NCBI GenBank assembly: GCA_001579985.1 | Contig: LRSR01004948.1 | Coordinates: 1-28,349, forward strand | From: Hypsibius dujardini | Lineage: Eukaryota > Tardigrada > Eutardigrada > Parachela > Hypsibiidae | Direction of reading: 5' to 3' | Length of the DNA: 28,349 bases | Shown here: positions 1 through 14,805 of the stretch, piece after piece | Layout of the letters: every line of letters begins with the position of its first letter | Position numbering within the stretch: the first letter of the stretch is position 1 | The notes under the pieces: generated by a model | Told to the model about the DNA's origin: nothing | The model's input: only the letters and a program-made list of their open reading frames with translations | Databases searched by the model: none | Program-made: the position numbers and the translations under genes

Positions 1-600
1 GAGGGGGGGGGGTTTATATTTATATTTATATATTTATATGAACAACTACCCCCCCCCCTAGACTAAACCGCCCCTCAAAAAGTCCGTTACGCTTCTGGGA
101 GTGTACCTCTCCCTCCCCTCCAACTGATTCGGGCCGCTGCGGGGGGGGGCAATTTATCATTTTTATTCGGAAGAAAAACTGACCCCATCCTCCCCAAAAA
201 ATCCGTTACGCATCTTTGGGGTTCTGATTTCCAAGGCCTCCTCGGATTGCAAAACATTTTCAAGAACATTAGTTTTTCGTCAAATTTGTGATATGTTGAG
301 ATTCAATATACCCACTCTCTTAGTAACTGCGAATGGGAGGCTAAAGTCGTTCAAGAATGATTCAAATTTTGCTAAAAAACCCGAGTTTTTGAAAATATTT
401 GAAATTCCAAGGGGCCCTGTAAATTAGACCCCCCTCCCACAAGAGGCAAAATGATTAGGAACGAAAGGCCAAATTTGGATAAATAACGCATTTCGCCCAT
501 TCGCCCCTCCCTTGGCCCTATCGTGAGGGGTACTGGTTGCGACTTGTAAGGACCTGTACGAGCCCCTGCTTCTATCTGTCTGTTTTCCGAGGAAGAACTC
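1..600. other. Low-complexity, homopolymer-rich flank without a gene
   Basis: Runs of G and C alternate with a TTTATA-rich stretch at 11-40. A short motif, TCCGTTACGC(T/A)TCT preceded by an A run, occurs twice (about 76-94 and 195-213), so this may be decayed dispersed repeat DNA. The short open frames here have no recognisable domain and are crowded with homopolymer-derived residues. I see no gene. Confidence 0.5.
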
Positions 601-2224
601 CAGTCGATGTTATATAGTGATTGGAATGGGTTTGCCAGGCTCTCTCTCCCTCTCTCGGTGTGTGCTCTCGCATATATACATACCAAGTGCGTCCTCGGGA
701 TCGATCATTCTCTTCCCCGTTCCTCCGCCGTCTCTCTCTTCTTCCGCGCGTCCAAATCGATTTAACACCACGTCAAAAACTGCATGTCCAAATGTTGGGC
801 TGTGCTGTTTGGGATGAGACGACGACGACGGCAGCGGACGGACGGGAGAGCTCCCATCCCTTCCCATCCCCAGTTCCACGTTCCTCTTTGCGAATTTTGT
901 CAGTTTAATTTCTCGGAAAGACATCGTCCCCGTTCGCATCATCCTCTTCCTCATCCTCCTCCTCCTCCCCACGTCAACCGTTTTACGTGTCTCCGCTGCG
1001 TGCTGTACAACGCTTTAGGAGATTATCCCTGCGCAAATCGTTTGTGAGTGATAAATGGTTGTGTCTTCCTGCTTGCGCGCTGCTTAAAATCCTAAATGAA
1101 CTGAATTCATCAGGGGAGCTTTTGGTGGCCCATCCCTGTGTGACGGCTTAATCGTTAAGGTCAGTGTATAGTATGTGTCTGAAAAATAGGTAGAAAGGAA
1201 CTGCAGTATGTTGCGTAAGTTTCGATGCGGTAGACGACTCTTTCAGTGATAAAAACATTCCTCAGTGGTGGCAACCTTCGATGGATGTTGTCTTCATCCG
1301 TCGTTGTTTTTTGTTGCTGTGTGTTTTTGTTTTAATTATTTTTCGATTTGCTTTTTTGTCAATTGTTTTAATGCTCGATTGCTTTGAGCTTCAGATGTTG
1401 TGACGTCGAATGACCCAAGAGGGCACAAAACGTGCCTGGACTACGAGTACATCAAAATAGCATTTTCGATTTGATCGTTATTTATGATATATATGATGGA
1501 AGGCGATTTGTTAAAATGGTGACATAAGGACTTTTTGACGTTACTTAACGTGTTTTATTTTCGGTAGAAGGACATATGGTTCTTGAAAATATATTTCCGT
1601 AAAAGTCATTCACAGCATTTCTTTTTAGATTAAATCAGTTGAATCTCTTCACTACGCAAACCGTTCCACAATTTTATGTATAGCTTTACTTTTACGTGCA
1701 GAATCTAACCATAGTCATAAAGTCCTAAAAACGCAATGATTGTGTGGAACGTGAAGCATTTCTTACAGTCGTGTATGAATATGCATTACCTGCAACTATC
1801 TTATGTACCATTGTTAGTTCTGTTAAGTATTTATATGTATTAAATTCATTGTGACGTTTACATGCATTTTTTGTCGGTTCCATTTTCAGTCTCATATATC
1901 TTTAACATTTGTAAAAAATTGGAAAGAAAGGCCCGGCTGTGGCAAATCAGAGATACTATTTTGCTTCTACAACTTTTCAGGACACATCGCTTCGCTTATA
2001 TAGGCAGAGTAATACTACGTCGGCATTGCTACAGTACTGGAATTATAAGGATATATTTGTTTTATTATTTTATATGGATAAAAAGATGTATATTCAGATA
2101 TGAGGTTGTAAGGATATAATATATATATTATTATTTTTGTTGTTGTATAATAAGGACATAAAGATACAATGATGTAAATTTTTTTTATTATATTATACGG
2201 AATTTTTGTTTTTTTTGTTTCCAG
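601..2224 (+). promoter_or_regulatory. Upstream region and possible 5' leader of the synaptotagmin gene
   Basis: The first synaptotagmin coding exon begins directly after an AG acceptor at 2223-2224, so an upstream noncoding exon must exist. A possible core promoter is TATATAG at 611-617 next to ATTGG (a reversed CCAAT) at 620-624. The following CT-rich stretch runs to a GTGAGT donor-like site at 1044. If used, the leader would be about 640-1043, joined to 2225. This is inference from short motifs only. From 1050 to 2220 the DNA is AT-rich and I see no other gene in it. Confidence 0.25.
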
Positions 2225-2233
2225 AAACCCGCC

Positions 2234-5971
<3,738 letters not shown>

Positions 5972-6553
5972 AGAATCAAGCACATGTACGCATCACAAGC
6001 TGCGCTACTTACAACAGACAATTTCCATGCTTATTCTATCTGTGTTTTTTTCCCGTGTGGCTTGTCTTCGCTTTTACCCTCTTTCGTCAAGTCAGTCAAC
6101 CCAACCCGTCATATATATAAATACATATTTTAAATCTTTCATTCGGCGAAAGCAATTCCATATTACATGTTACTACATTTTCCAATTCTCCATTTCTCTC
6201 CACTTACACACACGCCCCATGATTCGGTTGTGCCGTTGCATACTTATCATGTGTGTACTGGTGAGCCGGAGGTTCAATCCCCCGGATAGCTTTTTTCTGT
6301 GTTACATGATGCTGTTTTTTCATTTTTCGTCCTGTTAAGAAGAGAATTTGTGAGGTATATTGTCAAAATGGTGATGGCAGCTTCCCAGCATTCTGCTGGC
6401 GGTATGTATGCCTGATTAAAATTTGCACGAGGTGTCGGCTAATTCCTTCTTCTTAATAACATTTTTCAGGACTAAATCTCTTCAGTAGTAATTCGCTAAG
6501 CATTTTCCTATGACCACTTTTAGGCATCATGACGGCTGGATCGTCTGTCTGTT

Positions 6554-6614
<61 letters not shown>

Positions 6615-6820
6615 ATTTGTCAATGAACTAGTGACATTACTTATTTAGGATCTCTCTTAGTTCTTAGAAAAATGCACTTTCTCGTGTCAAAAAAATTGTC
6701 AACAATTTGTATTCAAGAACACCAGTCTTGTTTCATGAACACTGCAGTCACTTCTCCTTATTGGGTTGGACTAGAAATGTGCAGCAATTTTCTGGGAGAA
6801 AAAAAACACGAAGTGATCGT
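5972..6820. other. Converging 3' flanks of synaptotagmin (+) and methyltransferase-like gene (-)
   Basis: The two genes converge here. On the plus strand ATTAAA at 6415-6420 is a possible poly(A) signal for synaptotagmin; no AATAAA is seen closer to the stop. A stretch at about 6270-6292 reads like a tRNA T-arm/B box (GGTTCAATCCC) followed by a T run, but no full tRNA fold is found. No coding region is supported. Confidence 0.5.
6541..6612. repeat. (TGTC)n microsatellite
   Basis: Nearly pure tetranucleotide array between convergent genes, with a few TTTG and CTCT variants at its edges. Confidence 0.95.
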
Positions 6821-9800
6821 TTAACGCATTCGAATAAAAGACAATTCATACACAACATCCTGCTTTTTGCCGATTATTAAGGTTGCAAAATTCTGAGCTC
6901 TAATGTCCATTCCCACGCCATTGCGACGGGCATGGAACAGCTCAAAACCCAACCGTCTCAATCCGTGCAACCGCAAAACCTCTCTCCGCACGACCGTCAC
7001 TCGATTGTCCCCCGCGTCCTCCTCATGGATCTCCACAATGAACTGCTCCACCCCGTCCAAACTCCCGTCCACCGTGGCGTCTCGCAAAAAACCCCATTCT
7101 GCTCCCTCAACATCCATTTTTAAGACATTTATTTTCCTCATTCCATGGCCTAAATCTTTGCGTAATTCTGGCAATGTGGCGGTCTGCCATTCGCGATTCC
7201 ACAGTCGACTGGTGGAGGAGTTGAGGCCGATATCGTGGAACCAGTGGCGGTCAGCTCGCTGGTAGCTCGTCCGCCCGATTGACGGATCGAAAGAGTGCAC
7301 CTCACAGCCGGCTGCTGCCATCGCGTCGTCGAACGACCAGTCTCCAGCCACACCTGAAATTATTCATATATTTTTGTAATGGCTTCGAATTTCGTATTCA
7401 AAATATGTTTGAAATTAAACGCGACAATGACATCGCTTGACAACGATAATTCTGACTAAATAAACGCTACAATTTATTAAGTATAATTTTCTACTAAGAC
7501 TCTTGAATAATTCCTCCAAAAATGTCTTAACTAATCGGCTAACCTATTACTAAGTTATTTACGATGTCTATACAAGCATTATAATCAAATTACCTATGGA
7601 GTAGACCAAGCAATCATTTTTCGGATTAAAGTTGTCCAAACAGACAGTGTATTGACCGTCGATGAAGCTGCCATGATCCCAATGACCGCCGAATTTCTGT
7701 TTCAACTGGCAGGTAGACGGTTCCGAGTGTCGGATCAGGCCGGCGAGGCGCTGCAGTTCCATTTCCAGCGAGCCGGTGCCAGCTGGTGGAATGTACGCGA
7801 TTGGTTGGCTCTCTGATTCCATCCGAGTCCATGCGATGACTAGAGTGCAGCCCTGTTTCGTTCGGATGTGTTCGTCTGAGCAGTCGCTGTGCGAGACAGA
7901 CACCGGCAACCAATTGTAGTCGAAATAGAGACGGTGAAAAAAGTCGTACAACGGAAGGGCAAGGTTTTCCTCTTCGTTTTTGTTGGCAACGGCTAATCCA
8001 GCTGAAATGAAACAATTTAAAAATTTAATATAATTCCAAAAGTAACAATTTGAAATTGTCAAGAAATGAAGAGACGAGACAAGGTTTCGGACAGTTAAAG
8101 GTGCAATAGACCACGAAGATGGAATGATAAGAGATATTAAAAAAAGTGGAACGGCCCGTCTCCATGGATCGTCTTTTTCGTCCGTCCTGGTTGACTTCGC
8201 AACTGTCTCCGTTTCCGTCTTCGTTCGGTTTCAAAGCCCGTCGTCCGACCGTCGCCGTAGACGAAAAGACGGAACGCGTAAGGGACGGATAACCATATCC
8301 TGACAGAAATACGGTAAGGCAACTACTGGAAAAAGAGACGGAGATGACAGATAGAGAACCAGCCGTTCACAGGAGAACCAGACAGAATGGACCGGGTCGA
8401 CAAAAACTTCGGTGAGGAAGCAGATCCATACTGTGTCACATAAATCCAAGAGAGAGACGAAAGAGGAGAGACGCAAACCTGTCCAACCTGTTGTCTTTCC
8501 GTCTGTCTGTTTGTCTGCTCCTTTGTTTGTCTGTCCGTCAATCCGTCTGTCTGTCCATCGCGTCTGTCTGCCCGTCTGTCCGTTCGTCTTTCCATATTTC
8601 CGGTCAGTCAAATATTTACTTGTATATCTTTTTCGGACTTTCAATCGGTCATTTGATTATCCATCACCTCCTCGGACCCTTCACTTTCTTCATAGTGTCC
8701 CGCGTTCGCCACTTTCACTGGCCGTCCATTTCGTGTCCCATTGTTTTCAGCCTAATGCATTTTTCACAGAAGCTAAGTAGCAAGATTTACGGGGGACTCG
8801 CCGCTAGAAAACGGCGTTTTCAAAAACACTACGAAAGCGGGTTTATTAAACGCCGGTAAACGGCGAATTGCCCTTAGTACTGTACTGCCGCGATTAAACC
8901 GGTCAGTTTAGCCACGCCTCCGTCACAAGCTCCTGTGTGTTGTGTGAGCTGACACACTTACACACCACTCACTCACACTCTCACACACAGGCCGAATGCG
9001 CTGCCCGGGTGTAAAAACTGACCGGTTTAATCGCCGCAGTACAGTACGTATTCCTTGTTAGGCAAAAACAGCACTGCAAACAGTGCTTGATGTTACGATT
9101 TGAATCACTTACGAATGGTGATGGCAGTGACAAAAGTCGTGGCTCGATTATCCAGTGAGGTGAGAACAAAAGTAGCGTCGTCAACATTCGAAATAAGGCA
9201 GTGAATAAGCAGGATGTCAGCTCGGATGAGAGCTGTCGGCAAACCTTTATTCTCAAGAATTCTGCCTTTCCAGCCGCTATTATTATTTCCATTTTTTCGG
9301 TCTATCTTCAAACACGTTGGAAAACTGCATTCTGATCTCGGAACCGTCACGACGGTGAGGCGAACAGCACTTATTGTTAGGTTGAGCGTTGAAAGAACAC
9401 TCCAATCCTTCGTTTTCACACCTTCGAATCTGTCCTATTAAAAAGTGGATGTCGGAAAGAAGTGAGTGACACAAATAACGAGCATACTTTTTTCAAAATT
9501 TGACGGGTAAAACTGTAATCTCTTTTAGGAATAATTGTCAAAGACGTTTAATTTTTCCTGTTTAATAATTTTTTTATTAAACTTCGTAAAATTTCACGTG
9601 AACTGTGCCATAAATGATAATACAAAAGCTTAGGCTCATCATTTTTTAAACAAATTAGTATTAATTCAGAAACGATTGAATTTCAGCAATAAAATTGATT
9701 TATGAGTTATTCAATTTTGGGGCAATCCATAATGTTAGTCGTTCATTTTTGTCCAGTAGTTAATTTATTAATAAGTTTTAATAATTTAACAAGAAGTTAA

Positions 9801-10353
9801 TTTTCAATAACATATATTTTAAAAGCTCTATTTAATTTTCCTGATCTTCCAAAAGGACAGCTGACACAATTCGATTGATAATTAAACCCCAAAATTGGTC
9901 ACGCAAAAATATGCCAACTATTTCTTTAACAGTGTGATCAAAAATTATACCGCAAAATATGACCATCTTTTAAATTTACGCAGACGCGTTACATGCAGTT
10001 ATGTCCTACCGTAGCGATAAGACTGAAACTTTTGCCGCCAGTGGTGTTGAAGTATTCGTCTTCCTAGACGTCTGAATTATGGACACTGTGTCTAGAAATG
10101 TGGAAATCCACTGCCAGGTCTCGGCTTGACTGACCACTCGGGGATAGGCTGAAGCACCATAAAGGGGTGAAGGTCGCGAGAAAGTATGGGAAGGTTTTGC
10201 GGGTATTAACGGAGCTGTAGTGGATACCGACGGTTCGCTTTGCCACATTTTATTGCCAGACATTTGGATAACCAACACAAAGGGAAATAACAAAATAATC
10301 ACCCCAGCTGGGAAGGTCCTGGGCGAAGTTAGGAAGACCGAAAAGAATGACAT
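6821..10353 (-). CDS. METTL24/Methyltransf_22-like type II membrane protein (four exons, 533 aa)
   Basis: Exons in coding order: 10353-10010, 9429-9113, 8001-7594, 7353-6821. Every splice site is GT-AG and phases match (2/1, 1/2, 1/2). Residues about 15-31 are a hydrophobic signal anchor, so the rest probably faces the Golgi or ER lumen. The C-terminal domain (about 325-533) carries the METTL24-family signatures: VCLDNF and CLVYSIG before the last junction, then GDWSFDD (360-366), FDPS (378-381) and KMDVEGAEW (435-443, the FkbM-like carboxylate motif). This supports an S-adenosylmethionine-dependent methyltransferase fold; the substrate is unknown. Residues about 35-320, including a Cys-containing segment with SECSFPTCLK and a later FDYNWLP segment, match no family I can name. 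Human METTL24 is about 366 aa, so this protein is notably longer. The exon 1-2 junction and the start are the least certain parts. Confidence 0.82.
8497..8592. repeat. Imperfect (TGTC)n tract in intron 2 of the methyltransferase-like gene
   Basis: Plus-strand reading is a degraded TGTC array with TCCG, TTTG and TGCC variants. It lies in the 9112-8002 intron. The open frames through it are composed of repeat-derived Ser/Val/Cys/Leu or, on the minus strand, Thr/Asp/Arg/Gln and are not genes. Confidence 0.85.
8880..9044. mobile_element. 165-bp MITE-like element with 31-bp terminal inverted repeats
   Basis: The left end at 8880-8910 (CTGTACTGCCGCGATTAAAC...) and the right end at 9014-9044 are reverse complements with only one or two mismatches. 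Both ends are flanked by TA (8878-8879 and 9045-9046), as expected for a Tc1/mariner-type TA target duplication. The interior is about 100 bp, rich in CACA/CACT, and cannot encode a transposase. The element lies inside the intron between exons 2 and 3 of the methyltransferase-like gene. Family assignment is inferred from the TA dinucleotides and inverted repeats only. Confidence 0.75.
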
Positions 10354-11523
10354 ATTCTATATCTTGTTCTCTTTTAAAGCTGATCCTCGACCGGTGTTTT
10401 TCGACTGATCGATATATAAAGGCACTCTTTTGGAAACCATCTTAAAATCTTGCCAGCAAGCCAGATACAAGTTTAAAAACCATCGGTCAATGGCCTTGTT
10501 GCCATCTCTTTCCGTTCGCTGAGGTATATCCCCCGGGGCCCTTTTGCCTGTACTGTGAATACGCGGACAAACCGAATGATCTTAAATACTGAATTGTGTA
10601 AATATTCTTGAAAGTTATTTTAAATGGCTCACCAAGCGGCTTTTAATTTTAAACAAATAAATAGCTTGTTATATTTTAGGCTTACAAAAATACATATCCA
10701 TATTTAACAGCATTTTTTAAGCCCCTAGACTTATTGTGAATATTAAGGCATTTTATAATGGCGCTATTTTATAAATAAACAAATCTACTGATATAGACTT
10801 TGCCGGTAGATTAAAATATATTTACTATTTTTTATACATTCAAACGCGTTAGTTAAACAACACTACTCTCAAAATTGTGTTGGTGAACATTGGGCTATGG
10901 TACGAAAAAGGTAGGGGGTGTTAATTTACTAGTAGGATCACAAATATTCAGAAAATTTGACGTGGAACGAAAATATTTGAAATCGAGAAATGTGTATGTA
11001 CAGTGTATGTGCTTATACATGAATACAAGAAACAACTAAGAAAGATTATTCAAAACTAATTTAAAGTCTATGACTTAAAAGAGGGCGAATATGGATTTTA
11101 ACTTCTAATCGGAGTGAAGTTTTGTCTTTTGAAATGGAAGTCGGAAAGCAACGATTTTTGAAATAAATTTGATCCTTCCCATTTTGGATCGGTCGGGAAA
11201 ATATCAGAAACGAGAACAACACAAAAAATGGATTTCCCGCTGTTTTCCAATGGGATTTCATTTTAAACATTGAATTATTGTTAGTTTCTTGGGAGGCGAG
11301 ATGCGCGATCTGCGGCAGATTGATCTGAAAAACTTCCGCATTTTTCACAATCTTTGCAGTCATTAATAAAATCGGCAGATTTTTTCCACTTGGATTTAAT
11401 CGGCCATTTAAAGATTTCATTATATGTTGACGACGCACATATATTGCATCTAGTCTCAGCTCCTTATATGCTAGCTCGCTACAAGCCATTTTTGCATTTC
11501 CGTAAATCCGGATTACTACAGTA
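10354..11523. other. Spacer between two minus-strand genes
   Basis: This AT-rich spacer separates the 5' end of the methyltransferase-like gene from the 3' end of trehalase. On the minus strand ATTAAA at 11400-11395, about 125 nt past the trehalase stop, is a possible poly(A) signal. A TATATA stretch at 10412-10418, about 60 nt upstream of the methyltransferase-like ATG, could serve as a promoter element. A 163-codon minus-strand open frame here (11061-11552) has no domain and overlaps the trehalase stop, so I do not call it. Confidence 0.45.
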
Positions 11524-14500
11524 CTACTCCAGCGAAAAGACAAAGGCAGCACACGCAGCGAAAATCAAGGCCAATGAGCTGGCTTGAATTTGGAATGCTC
11601 CATTCTTGAGTTCGAGCAACGGGGCTGATCGCAATCCGGATGAACCGGAAGCTGTTTTGCCGGCCGACGGACGCTCACCCTCACTCTGCTGTAGTTCTGT
11701 TGGGAATAGCTGCAGCAGTCGTAAGATGCCGCCGTTGGTCCAGCCAAAGCCGTCCTGCACGACGTATTCCCCGCCGCCGCCGTAAACGCCAACTTTATTC
11801 ACATCGTACTGTAAACCGGATGACAACAGTGCAGTTTTCATTGCGATTAAATCATATGAGATACAATTTAATATCAAACCTTTTCATAAAACAAATTTTT
11901 CGCTTCGAATCCCGTGTAAACCGCTGTCACCCACTTCTGCGCCCACGACAAGGCAGTCTTCCTAAATTCCGGGTTACCAGCAAAACCTATTCGCAGAACA
12001 AGAGTTTACGAAGGTTAGCTTGAGAGTAAATACAAACAAAGAAGACACAGACACAGACACACTGCATAACCTTCGATCAGCATCAGCTGCGACGGTGGCC
12101 AAGCATTCGGCAAATCCCACTGAGTATGCGGACCGGCTGCAGTCAGCGACGCCGGAAAGCCACCCGGGTACGAAGTGACTTGGACAATCTACAAAGGAAC
12201 AGCCTTAAAAGAAAGTTAACAAAACTGACTAACAAGATCACGTAGCACAAATAAACCGATCACGAAAAGAACAATTACGTCGGGCGAGTTCAGCAACTTA
12301 TTCATAAAACTGGTCGACATGATATCGACCGTCGAGCCACGGCACCGAGCAAACAATGGCGCAATATGACTGAGGTAGAACTCTTCCCGTTGTCCGGATC
12401 GTTTCAGGTCAAAGTCCCGCCACATCGCCTTTTCTTCATTCCAAAAAACTGCTTGAATGGCGTCAGCTCGTTGCCGAGCCAAATTGGCGAACCTATCCGA
12501 CTCAGCGGAATTTCCTAATATATCAACGTAAATCTGAGTAAGATCAATTTCAAGGGAATGATATGATCCAATAGAAAACTTTAGACATTTTTGGCACCTG
12601 TTGTTTGGTAGAATTCGCCGATCAGGCGTTCCTGTGCGCATAGAATGGCATTCAAATCAACCGGGACAATGGTCTCCGTTCGAATCGAGTTGAACGGCGA
12701 GGTCGCTGTGTCCATCCACCTTAATTAAACATAAATGATATGTCTACATCCGTTCACAACAAATGATTTCCTGAAAAAACATAGTCTGTATCTGTATCTC
12801 TGTTTGTGTCTGTGTCTGTGTCTGTGTCTCTGTTTGTGTCTGTGTCTGTGTCTGTGTCTGTGTCTGTGTCTGTGTCTGTGGCTGTGGCTGTGTCTATGTC
12901 TCTATCTTGTCAGTGTCTATTACTGCTGTTGCTGACCTCGATGAAAAATCCCAACCACTTTCAGCCCCAGCTCCCAGATCTGCATAAAGCTGTTCGCGTT
13001 GTTTGTTGTCTGTGACGTTGGCCGCCGTTTCAAAGTCCTCACGGTACGATTCGGGCCGTGGCTCGGTGATGCCGCCTTTGTAAAGGTTCAGAACGTAGTC
13101 TTTCCCATCGCGGGTGACGACAGCTGCTCGTTCTGTCATCCAAAAGTTATGTTCCTTGACCAAAGCTGGCAGGCATTCCAGGATGAGGCGACGGCTGTCT
13201 TCTGCTGGCATGCTTGGGTGCTTGATGTAGGCGTCGACCATCATGGCTAAGAACGGCGGTTGGGATCGTTTTTCGTAGTAGACTCTGTTCCCGTTCGGGA
13301 TATGTCCAATTCTGAAAGCAGCAAACAGATTAATAAATTGATTAAAACAATGGTTTCTAAATTTAGAATTCGTACATCATTGGCGCAGCTATTCTTACAG
13401 CCAAATATTCATAGTGGCTGAAAACTCTAATTTTGGCAGTCTGCTACAAGGTTTTACAGTATTTTAATGTTATTCACCCGAGACGGTAAAGTAAAAAACA
13501 ATATTCAAACAGTGGTTCCTGAAGATTGAAATATCCATAAACTGTGGAAGAACTTACAGATCTATTAAGTGAACGAAATTTAGTATCATTCCTCGCGCTG
13601 TCTCCGTCATTCCGGACACCAAAAGGCCTTGGATGACCCAAAAGGAGTCCCAGTAATAAATCTCTCGGAAACGGCCGCCGGGAATGATGAAAGGATTCGG
13701 CAGGTAAATCAACGAATGCTGATCTGGGTTGTCTCGAACATCGTCAATTATCTATTGCAAAAGCTGTAATCGATCTGTGCGAAACCATCAGATTTTCCAG
13801 TTAGAAACAAACAGACAAACAGACAGACAAACAGACAAACAGACAAAACATCAAGGTACCTTTAAAACTTACGGTTCGTCCTAGACTTTCCCATTTTTCA
13901 TGAATTGCCTCGGCCATGACTTGGTATTTCGCTTCCGCAATATGCTGATGAAGGGAGAGACCACCGTCCGACACGGATTTATAATCAATCGGCTTACGAA
14001 CGACCATGTTATTTTCCGGGCTGGAGAGAAACGTGCTGTTCAAGAAGATTCTCATTTGGTCGGCGGAAATCCCCTCGATCGGGCCCAGTTTGGCGAACTC
14101 GGCCAGGGCCACTGCCGGTGGGACTTTCAGAGGCAGGTCAACGAACCACTTGGAATCGGGGAAGAGCTTCAGGGTCTGAACGGTGTGAAGGAGACTTCCG
14201 TAGCAGAAAATCGGACTGCAAACAGCCAAAACAAACAGAAAATGCTTGTAAGTATCAGAGAAAGACTTTAACCTTCTCCAGTAAAATTTTAATTATGGAC
14301 TTAATTTTTTACATTTTTTTTCTATTTTTTACTGTTGACTTATTGTTTCTGGATCTGACCCAAAAATCTATTGTAGTATATGTTGAAACAAGAATCAGCC
14401 CCAACTCGAAGATGACAGAAAATGAATACATTCATTATTAATTCATTAATTCTAATTTGGATAAGAAGGCCTATATAAAGTTTGCATCAGTTTTTTGTAA

Positions 14501-14805
14501 ATATTTTGGATGTAATGCTGTATATAGTTAATTCAAATACACAATTTTTAAGACAGTTCAATTAAAATATCATATTATTTTTTATTAATTCCGCAAAATG
14601 AATACATAATATTCCGTTGCAGCTGCAGGTTTACTGTCTATATTCAAGAGAAAAAAACTCCCGCTGCCTTGATCTATGTGTGAATTAGCCAGTAATCTTA
14701 CCTGTCGCATGGCATGCCGTCCGGATCAGTATCTTGAGCCCCAATCAGATTGGCAATGGAGCAGATCATCATCCCTAAAAAGGGTCGCAGACATGCTCGA
14801 GTCAT
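11524..14805 (-). CDS. Treh: Trehalase, GH37, secreted/GPI-anchored (nine exons, 637 aa)
   Basis: Hydrolyses alpha,alpha-trehalose to two glucose, outside the cell. Coding exons: 14805-14702, 14215-13873, 13751-13558, 13311-12937, 12719-12587, 12533-12279, 12188-12071, 11986-11880, 11808-11524; phases join throughout. The N terminus is a signal peptide ending near GAQD (about 24). Signature 1, [14 protein letters not shown], is at 173-186. SGWDFSSRW carries the predicted catalytic acid at D335. Signature 2, [10 protein letters not shown], is at 491-500. FYEKYDV carries the predicted catalytic base at E542, and GGGGEY puts a second Glu at 557; the 15-residue spacing equals E496-E511 of E. coli Tre37A. 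After the domain comes a Ser/Gly-rich linker, an NGA triplet and a hydrophobic tail ending FVFSLE, a typical GPI-attachment signal. The start is the only in-frame ATG before the signal peptide. The exon 5 donor (AAT|GTCTAA) with a 53-nt intron is the weakest junction. Confidence 0.95.
12784..12907. repeat. (TGTGTC)n minisatellite-like array in a trehalase intron
   Basis: Hexanucleotide TGTGTC units with TGTGGC, TGTTTG and CTGTAT variants fill most of the 217-bp intron between trehalase exons 4 and 5. The array ends about 30 bp from the donor (on the minus strand). The repetitive Leu-Cys and Val-Ser open frames across it are artefacts. Confidence 0.92.
13804..13848. repeat. (CAGA/CAAA)n tract in trehalase intron 2
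   Basis: Alternating CAGA and CAAA units on the plus strand, within the short intron 13752-13872. They lie 25 bp downstream of the exon 2 donor and read as TGTC/TGTT in the gene's sense direction. Confidence 0.85.

Noticed and set aside
10411-10420. TATATAAAGG as a plus-strand promoter
   Set aside because: No plus-strand gene follows; it is at most a TATA-like stretch near the start of the minus-strand gene.
11061-11552. 163-codon minus-strand open frame after trehalase
   Set aside because: It overlaps the trehalase stop in another frame, is AT-driven in composition and has no domain.
12735-13015. Leu-Cys and Val-Ser rich plus-strand open frames
   Set aside because: They translate the hexanucleotide array in a trehalase intron, antisense to the gene.
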